Origin: Pseudobdellovibrionaceae bacterium
GTDB taxonomy: Bacteria > Bdellovibrionota > Bdellovibrionia > Bdellovibrionales > UBA1609
DNA: 64,000 bases
Reading direction: 5' to 3'
Assembly (NCBI GenBank): GCA_020635075.1
Contig: JACKAM010000003.1
Coordinates: forward strand, 372,001 to 436,000
Both the position numbers and the translations under genes were made by a program. Of this stretch, positions 9,182-17,707 are shown one piece after another. The first letter of the stretch is position 1; the number at the start of each line of letters is the position of its first letter. The notes under the pieces were generated by a model. That model was not told the DNA's origin. It saw only the letters and a list, made by a program, of their open reading frames with translations, and made no database searches.

Positions 9182-10801
9182 TTAAGGTTGTGTTGGTCGC
9201 CGAAATCTGCGCCGCAGAAGGCCAATGACTTTTTCGGCTTCCGACACTTTCATTTTGGCGCTAATGCCCAAATACAAAAACACTGCTGGCAGAACAGTTG
9301 CGATCAGGATCACTGCACGAGTCAAACTTCGCCCCTCTGGCCAGACGGCCAACAACAAGTCCTGCACCACCCACACCCAAACAGCCATAGCGGCAAGACC
9401 GGGAAGCCATCGCCAACCCACACTTATGATATCTTTAACACCCAGCGGTCCTATCATCGCGCGGTAGCAAAGGGACAAGACCATCACATTGAAAAAACCT
9501 GACAGAGTTGTCGCCCCGACCAAACCCAACAGCCCATAGCGGTCCGTACTCCAAAGGGCCACGAATACATGAAAAACCAAAGTGACGGCCGACACTGTTG
9601 CCGGGAGCCAGGTATTCTTGCGCGCGTAAAAGCTGGGAACTAAAACACGGCTAAAGCTCGAAGCCATGAGCAACAAAGCGTAGATTTGAATGATATTTGC
9701 CGTGATCACCGCGTCTGAACGCAAAAACTGACCTCTCATGAACAAAGCCTCGGACAAGGTCTGGGCAATCAAGAACAAGCCAACCGCACTAGGCAAAGTT
9801 AAAAACAACAAGAGCTGGAGGTGTTCCCGAGCCGTGTTTAGCATTTCGTCTAGCTTTTTTTCTGCATGCAATTGGGAGAGGGTGGGCAAAAGGGCGGCAC
9901 CCAAACTGACCGCAATCAGCGATTGGGGCAATTCCAATATGCGATCACCCCAGTAAATGTAGGAGTGGGAGCCTTCCGGCAGGCGACTGGCCAGATTGAC
10001 ATTTACCAGGCTCATGAGTTGCAGCACCCCCAGGCCGACAACTCCAGGTACCATATTGACCAAAACTCTTTTCACCCCACCTACGGACCAAGGGCGCCAA
10101 CGCAGCCTGGGCAAAATCCCCATCTTCCAGAGCAGGTGTCCAACTAGGGCCATTTGCACCACACCACCAACCAAAACACCCCAAGCAAGATACTCACCCG
10201 GCTCAAAACCCAACAGTCCATCGGGAACCAAAGCGAAGAGAATAAACACCAAATTAAACAAGGCCGGAGCCATCGCCGGAACGAGGAACTTCTTCCAGGC
10301 ATTGGCAATAGCCATGTAATAGGCATAAAGAGTTACCAGGAACAGATAGCCAAACATGATCCGCCCCAAATAGATGGTGATTTCCAGCTTTCCGTCCACG
10401 GCCAGAAAACCATCACCTCCTACCAAAAGAGCCATAAGCTCCTTCATGAAAATCACACCTAACGCCGACAGAACTCCCGCTACAATAACTAAAAGAGTGA
10501 GAATTCCACTGGCCAGATCCTGGGCGGACTTGAGGGCAGCCTCTTCCCCCTGCCCCTGTTGAGGAGTGCGCCTTTCGATATAAATGGGAATAAAACTGAC
10601 CGAGAGGGAACCTTCGCCCAATAGTCGCCGGAACATGTTGGGCAGGCGAAAGGCCACCACAAAGGCGTCAGTCACCGTACGCGAAAAAAAAGCCGCCAGG
10701 AGGACATCACGGACAACCCCTAGCACCCGGCTCGAGAGGGTTCCCAAGGACATGGCTGCGGCTGATCTTACAACTGATTGTTTTTGCTGCGTTTTTTCCA
10801 A
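9182..10801 (-). CDS. murJ: Lipid II flippase MurJ (MviN)
   Basis: The 539-residue integral membrane protein belongs to the MOP superfamily MurJ group, which moves lipid II across the inner membrane for peptidoglycan synthesis. The N-terminus carries the diagnostic segments SSRVLGVVRD and FRLPNMFRRLLGEGS, and about fourteen hydrophobic helices follow. Length matches the family. The start is a TTG at 10801 with GGGTAGG some nine bases upstream. It is divergent from rpsT, the arrangement found near murJ in many proteobacteria. Confidence 0.93.
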   Translation of the reverse strand: MEKTQQKQSVVRSAAAMSLGTLSSRVLGVVRDVLLAAFFSRTVTDAFVVAFRLPNMFRRLLGEGSLSVSFIPIYIERRTPQQGQGEEAALKSAQDLASGILTLLVIVAGVLSALGVIFMKELMALLVGGDGFLAVDGKLEITIYLGRIMFGYLFLVTLYAYYMAIANAWKKFLVPAMAPALFNLVFILFALVPDGLLGFEPGEYLAWGVLVGGVVQMALVGHLLWKMGILPRLRWRPWSVGGVKRVLVNMVPGVVGLGVLQLMSLVNVNLASRLPEGSHSYIYWGDRILELPQSLIAVSLGAALLPTLSQLHAEKKLDEMLNTAREHLQLLLFLTLPSAVGLFLIAQTLSEALFMRGQFLRSDAVITANIIQIYALLLMASSFSRVLVPSFYARKNTWLPATVSAVTLVFHVFVALWSTDRYGLLGLVGATTLSGFFNVMVLSLCYRAMIGPLGVKDIISVGWRWLPGLAAMAVWVWVVQDLLLAVWPEGRSLTRAVILIATVLPAVFLYLGISAKMKVSEAEKVIGLLRRRFRRPTQP

Positions 10802-10922
10802 TTACTGAGCCTACCCCGAGATTCTCCCCCACCTGCGTAAGACTTGCGCTCCGCCCCGGCTTATGGTATTCCCGGTCCTTCGGTCATTCCGATACTTTGA
10901 GTTAATCATTGGAGGTTACAAG

Positions 10923-11195
10923 TTGGCAAACCATAAGTCGGCAGCAAAACGTGCTCGCCAAGCCAAGAAAAAAACGGCTGTGAATTCCCGCGCAAAGTCC
11001 GCGGTTCGTACTTTTGAAAAGAACCTAAGAAAAGCTCTGAGCGCCAAGGATGCTGATGCCGCTCAAAAACTGCTGGTGGCCTACACCTCTAAGGCAGGAA
11101 AAGCTGCTCAAAAAGGAATCTTGAAAGCAAAGGCCGCTTCTCGCAAGATCAGCCGCTTGTCCAAGAACGTTCACCAGTTGGTTGCTGGAAAGTAA
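10923..11195 (+). CDS. rpsT: 30S ribosomal protein S20
   Basis: The 90-residue basic protein matches S20 (MANHKSAAKRARQ at the start, lysine/alanine-rich three-helix body). The start is a TTG at 10923, placed seven bases after a GGAGG site (10911-10915); the open frame continues upstream but not as S20. A non-AUG start is also known for Escherichia coli rpsT, where it is tied to autoregulation, so weak initiation may be functional here as well. It is monocistronic and faces murJ head to head. Confidence 0.97.
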   Translation: MANHKSAAKRARQAKKKTAVNSRAKSAVRTFEKNLRKALSAKDADAAQKLLVAYTSKAGKAAQKGILKAKAASRKISRLSKNVHQLVAGK

Positions 11196-11210
11196 TTCAC
11201 CTGACGATGA

Positions 11211-11585
11211 TTAGACGGCTTTTAAGATAGCCTCGTCGGCTGTCTTAGAAGCCACAAATGTCCTAATCGCCCTCTTCATATTGAAATCCAAATTTAAAAA
11301 CTCAACACCATAGCGAGTCCCGTTGGGCTGGCAGTAGCGAACAATTCCGCGCACTACGGTTTGTCCCGCACCTGGAATGCGAAAGGTGATGACCAACCTC
11401 TGCTCGGCCGAAAGCTTGTGCTCACAAGTGATGAGCATGCCCCCCTCGCCGATCTCAAAGCTACGGCCAATGGAATACCTGCCCCCAATCAATAGGCCGA
11501 TACGAGCTTCAAATACCCGGCGAGGAACCCGCCGGCGGCGAATCCCAGAAAGCTCTTCATTTGTTTTTCCGGCCTGGTCAGCCAT
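11211..11585 (-). CDS. PilZ domain protein
   Basis: The 124-residue protein is a single PilZ domain, the c-di-GMP receptor fold. The N-terminal arginine cluster (IRRRRVPRRVFEAR, about 15-28) corresponds to the RxxxR motif. The second motif, normally D/NxSxxG, reads EIGEGG here, so ligand binding is uncertain. A GAGG site lies seven bases before ATG 11585. It converges with rpsT, leaving only 15 bases between stops. The target is unknown; PilZ-response-regulator and PilZ-membrane proteins occur elsewhere in this window. Confidence 0.8.
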   Translation of the reverse strand: MADQAGKTNEELSGIRRRRVPRRVFEARIGLLIGGRYSIGRSFEIGEGGMLITCEHKLSAEQRLVITFRIPGAGQTVVRGIVRYCQPNGTRYGVEFLNLDFNMKRAIRTFVASKTADEAILKAV

Positions 11586-11727
11586 GGATTAACCTCGACT
11601 TCAATCTAGTCCACTACACCTAGAAAAGACCCTTCTCTGGATCGGCAAATAAAAGCCAAGACATGAGCGAGTGAAACGTTTTGGGACAGCGATTTCTTAG
11701 ACTCGACTTCCGTCGGTGGCGATTACC

Positions 11728-12738
11728 CTAAGAGCAGGTGCGAATAATGAAATTCTCCAACCAGATGTGGCTTGAGATGGGAGATGACTTGAGAGCCCTA
11801 TCTGTCTCGTGCAAAGCCTGTAAGGCGCGGTTGATCTTATCAGGCGACCAAGCCCGCGATTGGTTGACGTACTCCTGCAGAAAGAACTGGGGGACTCCTG
11901 CCTGGCTGCTAAGGCGTGCACCCGCCAATCCTGCCGCCATGCCCTCACGAATGGTATGGAGAATGCGAATATGGCGAGTGATTAAGCTCAATGCCCCCAC
12001 TTCATTTTGTCCGTGTTCCAGCAAATTGGCCAAACACACCAGAGCATGAGCCCGGTCGCGGCGACCAATGGCATTAGCCAAATCAAAGATACTATCGATT
12101 CGCGAGCGACTCACCAGTCGCATCACATCCTCTTCACTCACCGGCCGGTTTTCATCACCCAGGTACTGGCGGAGCTTGAGCATCTCGTTGTTGATTTCTC
12201 CAAGATTACTGCCCACAAACTGCTGCAACAGGGCAGCCACTCCACGGCCAAGCTCAACCTCATGGCGGTAAGCAATGTACTCAATCCACGAGGCAACCTG
12301 GTTATCAAAGGGCCTCTTGAGCTCTACAATGACACCGGCATCCTTGATCTTGCGAAAATACTTTTTGCGCTTGTCGGCCTTTTCTGCGACCAAAATAAAG
12401 GTGGTCGTGGGGACTGGATCTTCCATCACCGGAACAAGCTCTTCCCATTCCTTGTCCTTGAGGCCCTTGCCAATCTTGTAAACCACAACCCGACGGGGGC
12501 TCATCATAGTCAAAGTTTCAACAGCATCTTTAACATGCGAAGGCGATGTTTCCGGGTAATGAAACTGATCGGAACTGAAGTCGTCCACGCCATCAGGTAA
12601 AGCCTTGGTCTTCAGTAATTTGACTGCCTCATCCACCAAATAGGGCTCATCACCAAATACCAAATACAAAGGTCCTGGAACCTTTTTGTCCAAGTACTTC
12701 TGCAGTTTTCTTAAGTCCCACGCCACACTTGCTGCCAT
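11728..12738 (-). CDS. holA: DNA polymerase III subunit delta
   Basis: The 336-residue protein is the clamp-loader delta subunit. It begins with a segment typical of HolA (LYLVFGDEPYLVDEAV at about 22-37) and has the AAA-like N-terminal region, a middle LVAEKADKRKKYFRKI segment and a helical C-terminal domain. It is co-translated with lptE: the lptE stop and the holA start overlap as TAATG. The lptE-holA order is conserved in many proteobacteria, which supports both calls. Confidence 0.92.
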   Translation of the reverse strand: MAASVAWDLRKLQKYLDKKVPGPLYLVFGDEPYLVDEAVKLLKTKALPDGVDDFSSDQFHYPETSPSHVKDAVETLTMMSPRRVVVYKIGKGLKDKEWEELVPVMEDPVPTTTFILVAEKADKRKKYFRKIKDAGVIVELKRPFDNQVASWIEYIAYRHEVELGRGVAALLQQFVGSNLGEINNEMLKLRQYLGDENRPVSEEDVMRLVSRSRIDSIFDLANAIGRRDRAHALVCLANLLEHGQNEVGALSLITRHIRILHTIREGMAAGLAGARLSSQAGVPQFFLQEYVNQSRAWSPDKINRALQALHETDRALKSSPISSHIWLENFIIRTCS

Positions 12739-13319
12739 TAAAAACTCTCGGTTAATCGGTCATGAGCCTCGACCATCATGTCCACTGCCATTTTTGCAAT
12801 ATTTTGATGACGGGCGCTCTGATTGTAAAGCGCATTTGCTGAATTCAAGCCTGCTGAACCCAACTGGGGTGCAAAATAGGCTCTCTCGTTTTGAAAAACA
12901 CTTTCCCACAAGACCTTGTTATCCGAATTCCGCCGCAGGCGAACACGAGTGGTCACCAAAACACGATACTCAGTGGTCAAAACCGCCCCCAAAGGCAAGT
13001 GAATGATTTCATTTTGCGTAGCCTTGGCACTTCGCTCAAAGACAATGTCTTCAACAATGCCCTCAAGGGTGACCGGAGATTCATTCTTACCCACCACTCG
13101 AGCCACCCCGCTGCGGGCCAACTGGCGGATCATTTCATTGGTAAAATAGCTTTCAATTCCCACTTCAGAGGTTTGATTTTTAAATACTGGAATCGACACC
13201 TGATCATAGCCACCAGGTAACTTTCGCGGTCGGAATCCCAAATGATAGCCACAACCTGAACCAATCAGGGCGAAAATGAAGGCCAAGCTGAGAAAAACCA
13301 GGCGTTTAGAGAGATTCAC
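12738..13319 (-). CDS. lptE: LPS-assembly lipoprotein LptE
   Basis: The product is an outer-membrane lipoprotein that plugs the LptD barrel and helps to insert LPS. I start it at GTG 13319 (193 residues), which gives a signal sequence ending in LIGSGC with the acylated cysteine at about residue 23, followed by GYHLGFR, a segment typical of LptE (GCGYHL). The open frame runs on to 13448, but that would add a hydrophilic stretch before the signal sequence. Mature sequence FVKNQT-like (VFKNQTSEVGIE) also fits. It is followed by holA. Confidence 0.85.
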   Translation of the reverse strand: MNLSKRLVFLSLAFIFALIGSGCGYHLGFRPRKLPGGYDQVSIPVFKNQTSEVGIESYFTNEMIRQLARSGVARVVGKNESPVTLEGIVEDIVFERSAKATQNEIIHLPLGAVLTTEYRVLVTTRVRLRRNSDNKVLWESVFQNERAYFAPQLGSAGLNSANALYNQSARHQNIAKMAVDMMVEAHDRLTESF

Positions 13320-13427
13320 AGCCACAAGGTAACCAGTCTGGAGCCCCAATTCAAGAATCAAATGCCTATTGCGAACAGCGGTCGAATGCGTTATTTCTGA
13401 GCAAATTTTCACAAGGATTCCAATCAG

Positions 13428-14606
13428 ATGGCCAACCACCCTGAACATCCCTACCGGCTCTTTGCCCCCGGCCCAGTTCCCCTTTCAGAAGGCGTCCGGC
13501 AAGCATTGTCCGAAACCATGATTCACCACCGCAGTGAGGCTTTTCGGATAATTTTACGTGAGTCCTTGGATCTTCTTCAGCACGTGTTTCAAACTCGTCA
13601 GCCGGTCATGATGTTGAGTGCCGCCGGCAGCGGAGCCATGGAGGCGGCGCTGGTGAACATCCTTTCTCCAGCCGATGAAGCCCTGTTCGTGGTGTCGGGA
13701 AAGTTTGGCGAGCGATGGTGGAAGATGGGGCAGGCTTATGGCGTCAAGTGCTATGTACTCGAAGTCCCATGGGGTGAAGCGGTTTCACTCAGCCAGCTTG
13801 AGGGAGAACTCAAAAAACACCCTCGGGTAAAGGCGGTCTTTTGTCAGGCCTGCGAGACCAGCACGGCTGTGGCCCATCCCATCCAGGAGATGGCCGGCAC
13901 CATTCGGCAATATGCTCACGACTGCCTGTTTGTGATTGATGCCATGACTGCTATGGGAGCTATGCCCTTGCCTATGGACGAATGGGATTTGGACGTGGTT
14001 GTGTCGGGATCGCAAAAGGCCTTTATGCTGCCAGCCGGCCTCTCCTTTATTGCGCTTTCTGAGCGCGCGTGGAAGGCCGCCAATAAATGCACAACACCAA
14101 AGTTTTATTTTGATTTGGCCGCTGAATTGGAAGCCAATAGCAAAAATGAAACCCGCTTTAGCTCAGCCGTGAGCCTGATCCGTGGCCTTCATTCCGCCCT
14201 CAAAGAAAATTTTGCCGAGGATGAAAGAATCAAAAAGATTCGGCGCTGTGAAACTCTAGCCCACGCCACCCGGGAAATCTGCACCAAGTGCTACGGCATG
14301 GAAGTTTACGCCAAAGCCCCATCCTCATCCGTCACGGCCATTAATATTCCTGCGGCCATTCAAGACAAGGGACTCAACAAGGTTTTGCTCAACAAGTACA
14401 ACTTGTTTATTGGTGGCGGCCAAGATCACCTAAAGGGAAAGATCTTCCGTATTGGGCACTTGGGTCACATCACGGACGGGGACCAATTGTTTCTTGCTCA
14501 GGCCCTGGGTTTGGCCCTTCAGGAGTGCGGATGGAAGAAGGCGACTGACGCCAATATTACGGCAGCAGTTGATCTCACCCGTCGACTTCTTCAGGAAACG
14601 AGATAG
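13428..14606 (+). CDS. Class V aminotransferase (alanine-glyoxylate / phosphoserine type)
   Basis: The 392-residue enzyme is a fold-type I PLP aminotransferase of class V. It starts with the substrate-binding FAPGPVPLSEGVR segment, has the GSGAMEAAL phosphate-binding region (about 67-75), the PLP-ring aspartate D171 and the Schiff-base lysine K197 in SGSQKAFM. The family includes alanine/serine-glyoxylate aminotransferases and an archaeal-type phosphoserine aminotransferase. The next gene encodes a 2-hydroxyacid dehydrogenase eleven bases downstream, so the pair may form a serine biosynthesis or glyoxylate/hydroxypyruvate module. Exact substrate cannot be read from sequence. Confidence 0.85.
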   Translation: MANHPEHPYRLFAPGPVPLSEGVRQALSETMIHHRSEAFRIILRESLDLLQHVFQTRQPVMMLSAAGSGAMEAALVNILSPADEALFVVSGKFGERWWKMGQAYGVKCYVLEVPWGEAVSLSQLEGELKKHPRVKAVFCQACETSTAVAHPIQEMAGTIRQYAHDCLFVIDAMTAMGAMPLPMDEWDLDVVVSGSQKAFMLPAGLSFIALSERAWKAANKCTTPKFYFDLAAELEANSKNETRFSSAVSLIRGLHSALKENFAEDERIKKIRRCETLAHATREICTKCYGMEVYAKAPSSSVTAINIPAAIQDKGLNKVLLNKYNLFIGGGQDHLKGKIFRIGHLGHITDGDQLFLAQALGLALQECGWKKATDANITAAVDLTRRLLQETR

Positions 14607-14617
14607 GGGTCTTAACG

Positions 14618-15589
14618 ATGGCAAAGGTTTTAGTCGCCGACACATTTACTGGCAATGCCTTGGCAGCCTTACGAGCTGCATTTCCAGGCCAGGTAGAAGT
14701 AACTTCGACCTTTAGTCCCTTGGCGGAGCAGTTGGCGGAAACTGAGTATCTCTTGATCCGCAGCCGAACAAAAATCACACCTGAGTTGATTGCCCAGGCC
14801 CCTCGTCTGCGCCTCATAGTGACAGCCACAAGCGGCTTTGACCATATTGATCTGTCGGCATGTGAGACTCGTGACATCCGAGTGTTGTTTACGCCTGAGG
14901 CCAATGTCACCAGCGTAGTGGAGTTAACGTTTGGTCTCATACTGACTCTATTTCGTCGACTGAACGAAATGAAACCCGCAATCAAATCCGCCAAGTGGAA
15001 GGACGATCTCAGTTGGGGCGAAGAACTTTGTGGTCAGCACCTCGGGATCGTTGGGCTCGGACGCATTGGTTCCCGGGTCGCGCAAGTGGCTAAGGCTTTT
15101 GGTATGGAGGTAGCTGCTCTTGATCCATACGTTAGCGATGAGACATTCTCCAGACTGGGGGTTGAGCGCATGGGCCTGATGGAGATCCTGACCTCCTCTG
15201 ACGTTCTCACCCTTCATGTGCCCTACACCAAAGAAACCCACTACCTCATCAACCACCAAACCCTTCCCCACATGAATCCCGACGCCATCCTGGTCAACAC
15301 CTCGCGGGGGCCTGTGGTCGCCGAAACAGAGTTGGTCGAAGCCTTGGAGTTAAAGCAACTGCGTGGAGCCTGCCTGGATGTGTTTGAGAGAGAACCCGTC
15401 GTTCATACTTCAAAAATGCTCAATATGGCCAATGTGGTTATGAGTTGCCATGTCGGTGCCTACACGGAGCAGGCATTCCAGCGAGCCTCGGCTGTGGCTG
15501 TAAAAAAGGTGATTGATTTTCACTCCACAGGTGAATTTTCAGACTCCTTACCACCCCCCTTTCCCTGGTATCAGCCACTACCCCGTTGA
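14618..15589 (+). CDS. D-2-hydroxyacid dehydrogenase (phosphoglycerate/hydroxypyruvate type)
   Basis: The 323-residue NAD-dependent enzyme has the Rossmann motif GLGRIG at 146-151, the signature NTSRGPVV with catalytic R230, E259 in FEREP, and H278 in SCHVGAYT. The C-terminal ACT regulatory domain of long SerA enzymes is absent, so it is a short-form dehydrogenase. It follows the aminotransferase gene closely and is probably in the same operon. Candidates are 3-phosphoglycerate dehydrogenase or hydroxypyruvate/glyoxylate reductase; the context does not decide between them. Confidence 0.87.
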   Translation: MAKVLVADTFTGNALAALRAAFPGQVEVTSTFSPLAEQLAETEYLLIRSRTKITPELIAQAPRLRLIVTATSGFDHIDLSACETRDIRVLFTPEANVTSVVELTFGLILTLFRRLNEMKPAIKSAKWKDDLSWGEELCGQHLGIVGLGRIGSRVAQVAKAFGMEVAALDPYVSDETFSRLGVERMGLMEILTSSDVLTLHVPYTKETHYLINHQTLPHMNPDAILVNTSRGPVVAETELVEALELKQLRGACLDVFEREPVVHTSKMLNMANVVMSCHVGAYTEQAFQRASAVAVKKVIDFHSTGEFSDSLPPPFPWYQPLPR

Positions 15590-15730
15590 CTTCCCTCCCC
15601 ACCCTTTTTGCGCGACGCATTTATAGCCGTATTGACCCACCTCCCGGTCTTTATGATTGATAAATGGACCTAGCCCGGTATGATCCTGCGTTGGCCTGAA
15701 ACGACCTGGAATTGGCGATAAGGAGACAAG

Positions 15731-17026
15731 ATGGCAGGCATCATAGTTGTGGGTTCTCAGTGGGGTGACGAGGGTAAAGGCAAAGTTGTGGACGTTTTTT
15801 CCGCTGAAGCGGATTTTGTCGTGCGCTACCAAGGTGGAGCCAATGCTGGCCACACCCTCATTGTTGACGGACAAAAGACAGTTCTTCACCTCGTTCCCTC
15901 TGGAGTTCTACACACTAAAACCAAATGCATCATTGCCTCAGGTGTGGTGCTTGATGTTGCCACCTTGTGGGAAGAAATCTGCGCTTTGAAGGCAAACGGT
16001 CTCTTGCAGGATTCAAGTCAACTGATGATCTCGGACTCGGCCACTGTCCTCATGACCTACCACCGACAGCTGGACGCCGCTCGCGAGGTCGCCGCAGGCC
16101 ATGAAAAAATTGGTACCACTGGTAAAGGGATTGGCCCAGCCTATGAGGATCGCGCCGGCCGTAAGGCCTTGTTGTTTGGGGACCTTTTTCAGCCGGACAC
16201 ACTGAAGGCCAAACTGGAAACCGCACTCAAGGAAAAGAATTTTCTGCTTGAGAAGTTCTACGGTGTCGCCCCCATAAACTTGGACGATTTGATTGCTGAG
16301 ATCAGCCAACTGGCCAAGGAATTGGAGCCCTATCGTTGTCGGGACACCTCCTTGGTTATTCACAAGGCTCTTAAGTCCGGCAAGAAGGTCTTATTCGAGG
16401 GCGCACAGGGAACCTTGTTGGATCTGCATCATGGGACCTACCCCTTTGTGACTAGCTCCTCAACCCTGGCCGGATCGGCCTGCGTGGGCTCGGGCATTGG
16501 CCCCGGCCTGGTCAGTAAAGTCGTAGGGATTACCAAAGGTTACACCACTCGCGTGGGTAGCGGTCCCTTCCCAACCGAGTGTGATGACGAAGTGGGCGAA
16601 CGGATGAGGGAAAAGGGCCGGGAGTTTGGCGCCACCACGGGCCGCAAGCGCCGCTGTGGATGGCTCGATCTCGTTGCCCTTCGCTATGCCATCCGCATCA
16701 ACGGGATCACCAATATTGCCTTAATGAAGATCGACGTACTGAGCGGCTTTGACAAAATCCAAGTCTGCACGGCCTATGAGCTGGATGGGGAGAAAATCAC
16801 TGAATTCCCAGTGACTCCAGGTGATTTGGCTCGCTGTAATCCCATCTATGAGGAACTTTCCGGGTGGAAAGAAGAAATCACGGCTGTTAAGTTTATGCGT
16901 GATCTGCCCCGCAACGCTCAAGCCTACGTGGACTTCATTACGAATGAGCTGGCAACCCCAATCGATGTCGTCTCAATAGGCCCGGGACGAGACCAGACTC
17001 TTTGGATTAAGCCCCTGTTTCAATGA
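15731..17026 (+). CDS. purA: Adenylosuccinate synthetase
   Basis: The 431-residue enzyme joins IMP and aspartate using GTP in AMP synthesis. The N-terminal GTP loop GSQWGDEGKGK is at residues 8-18 with the catalytic aspartate D13 and H41 in NAGHTL. The family motifs GIGPAYEDR and RVGSGPFPTE are also present. ATG 15731 follows AAGGAGACAAG. Length agrees with the family. A small inverted repeat (CCCCTGT and ACAGGGG) spans the stop codon and may act as a weak terminator. Confidence 0.97.
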   Translation: MAGIIVVGSQWGDEGKGKVVDVFSAEADFVVRYQGGANAGHTLIVDGQKTVLHLVPSGVLHTKTKCIIASGVVLDVATLWEEICALKANGLLQDSSQLMISDSATVLMTYHRQLDAAREVAAGHEKIGTTGKGIGPAYEDRAGRKALLFGDLFQPDTLKAKLETALKEKNFLLEKFYGVAPINLDDLIAEISQLAKELEPYRCRDTSLVIHKALKSGKKVLFEGAQGTLLDLHHGTYPFVTSSSTLAGSACVGSGIGPGLVSKVVGITKGYTTRVGSGPFPTECDDEVGERMREKGREFGATTGRKRRCGWLDLVALRYAIRINGITNIALMKIDVLSGFDKIQVCTAYELDGEKITEFPVTPGDLARCNPIYEELSGWKEEITAVKFMRDLPRNAQAYVDFITNELATPIDVVSIGPGRDQTLWIKPLFQ

Positions 17027-17167
17027 CAGGGGTCAGCCAAATTGACCGATCAATCCAATATGGAAAATCTGCTCAGGCAAAGTCCCTTCCTGGTGGGGCT
17101 TCGCTGAAGATTTGAGCAATTTTCGCTGCTTACGGCCCTGGACAGGGGAAAATCTTAAAAAAGCGTG

Positions 17168-17195
17168 TTGACATGAAGGCCTAAAACCCTGAAAT
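17168..17195 (+). promoter_or_regulatory. Candidate sigma-70 promoter of the tRNA-Lys/tRNA-Glu unit
   Basis: A perfect TTGACA (17168-17173) is followed after 16 bases by TGAAAT (17190-17195). Transcription would start near 17202, about 50 bases before tRNA-Lys. The assignment rests on sequence match and position only. Confidence 0.5.
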
Positions 17196-17254
17196 ATGTG
17201 GACCCTCAGGCACTTGAGTAAGTAAGTGTAACTGTTCGAAAAGAACTGTTATGT

Positions 17255-17330
17255 GATCCGCTAGCTCAGTCGGTAGAGCATCTCACTTTTAATGAGAGGG
17301 TCGATGGTTCGAGTCCATCGCGGGTCACCA
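17255..17330 (+). tRNA. tRNA-Lys (anticodon TTT)
   Basis: A 76-base cloverleaf can be drawn: acceptor GATCCGC with GCGGGTC (one G-T pair), D-arm GCTC/GAGC, anticodon stem TCTCA/TGAGA enclosing CTTTTAA, five-base variable loop, and T-arm GATGG/CCATC around TTCGAGT. CCA is encoded. Anticodon TTT reads lysine codons AAA and AAG. Confidence 0.97.
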
Positions 17331-17368
17331 CTTTTGACACTGATTTCGCATGAGCAGCCAATTCTAGG

Positions 17369-17444
17369 GTTCCCTTCGTCTAGAGGCCTAGGACATGTCC
17401 CTTTCACGGACAAGACACGGGTTCGACTCCCGTAGGGAACGCCA
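17369..17444 (+). tRNA. tRNA-Glu (anticodon TTC)
   Basis: The 76-base gene has acceptor GTTCCCT/AGGGAAC, D-stem GTC/GAC, anticodon stem TGTCC/GGACA around CTTTCAC, and T-stem ACGGG/CCCGT around TTCGACT, with encoded GCCA end. Anticodon TTC decodes glutamate. Thirty-eight bases separate it from tRNA-Lys, so both probably share a transcript. Its 3' tail forms one arm of a long palindrome with the downstream terminator. Confidence 0.97.
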
Positions 17445-17488
17445 AATAAAAACACCACCGCAAGGTGGTTTTTTTATTTGGCGTTCCC
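17435..17488 (+). repeat. Long palindrome formed by the tRNA-Glu tail
   Basis: The arm at 17435-17459 includes the last ten bases of tRNA-Glu (GGGAACGCCA), and the arm at 17464-17488 is its reverse complement with 24 of 25 positions matching. The following bases 17489-17507 still resemble the reverse complement of the T-arm (about 13 of 19 by my hand alignment). Thus a degenerate inverted copy of the tRNA 3' half lies behind the gene, with the terminator in the middle. Confidence 0.8.
17454..17475 (+). terminator. Rho-independent terminator of the tRNA unit
   Basis: ACCACC, a GCAA tetraloop and GGTGGT are followed by seven T (17469-17475). It lies ten bases after tRNA-Glu and forms the tip of a larger inverted repeat. 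Confidence 0.88.
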
Positions 17489-17521
17489 GGAGGGAGGAGA
17501 ACCCGTAGGGTGAGACTCCCA

Positions 17522-17560
17522 GCAAACTGAGAGCGCCAAAGGCGCTTAGGCTCAGTTTGC
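17522..17560 (+). repeat. Hairpin with AGCGCC-AAA-GGCGC core
   Basis: GCAAACTGAG at 17522-17531 pairs with CTCAGTTTGC at 17551-17560, and the inner AGCGCC and GGCGCT pair around AAA, with a four-base bulge on the right. The same core recurs twice downstream of tRNA-Arg near 53351 and 53479. The 263 bases from tRNA-Glu to the next gene hold these structures and no gene. Confidence 0.7.
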
Positions 17561-17707
17561 CAATCGACGAGGGCTCAATGCCCGAGGAGATTTCACGTAC
17601 TTGTTGCGCTGAGCTTCAAAAAGACGCCAGCAATTTTCTCCAGACGCTTGCCTCGAGCACAGACCAATTGCAATGATCAACCTGGACTCAAATTCCTAGG
17701 GGGTATT

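Noticed and set aside
17261..17458. Minus-strand reading frame of 65 residues
   Set aside because: It runs antisense through both tRNA genes; the GSRTRVL and WTRTIDP strings come from tRNA sequence, a known source of false annotations.
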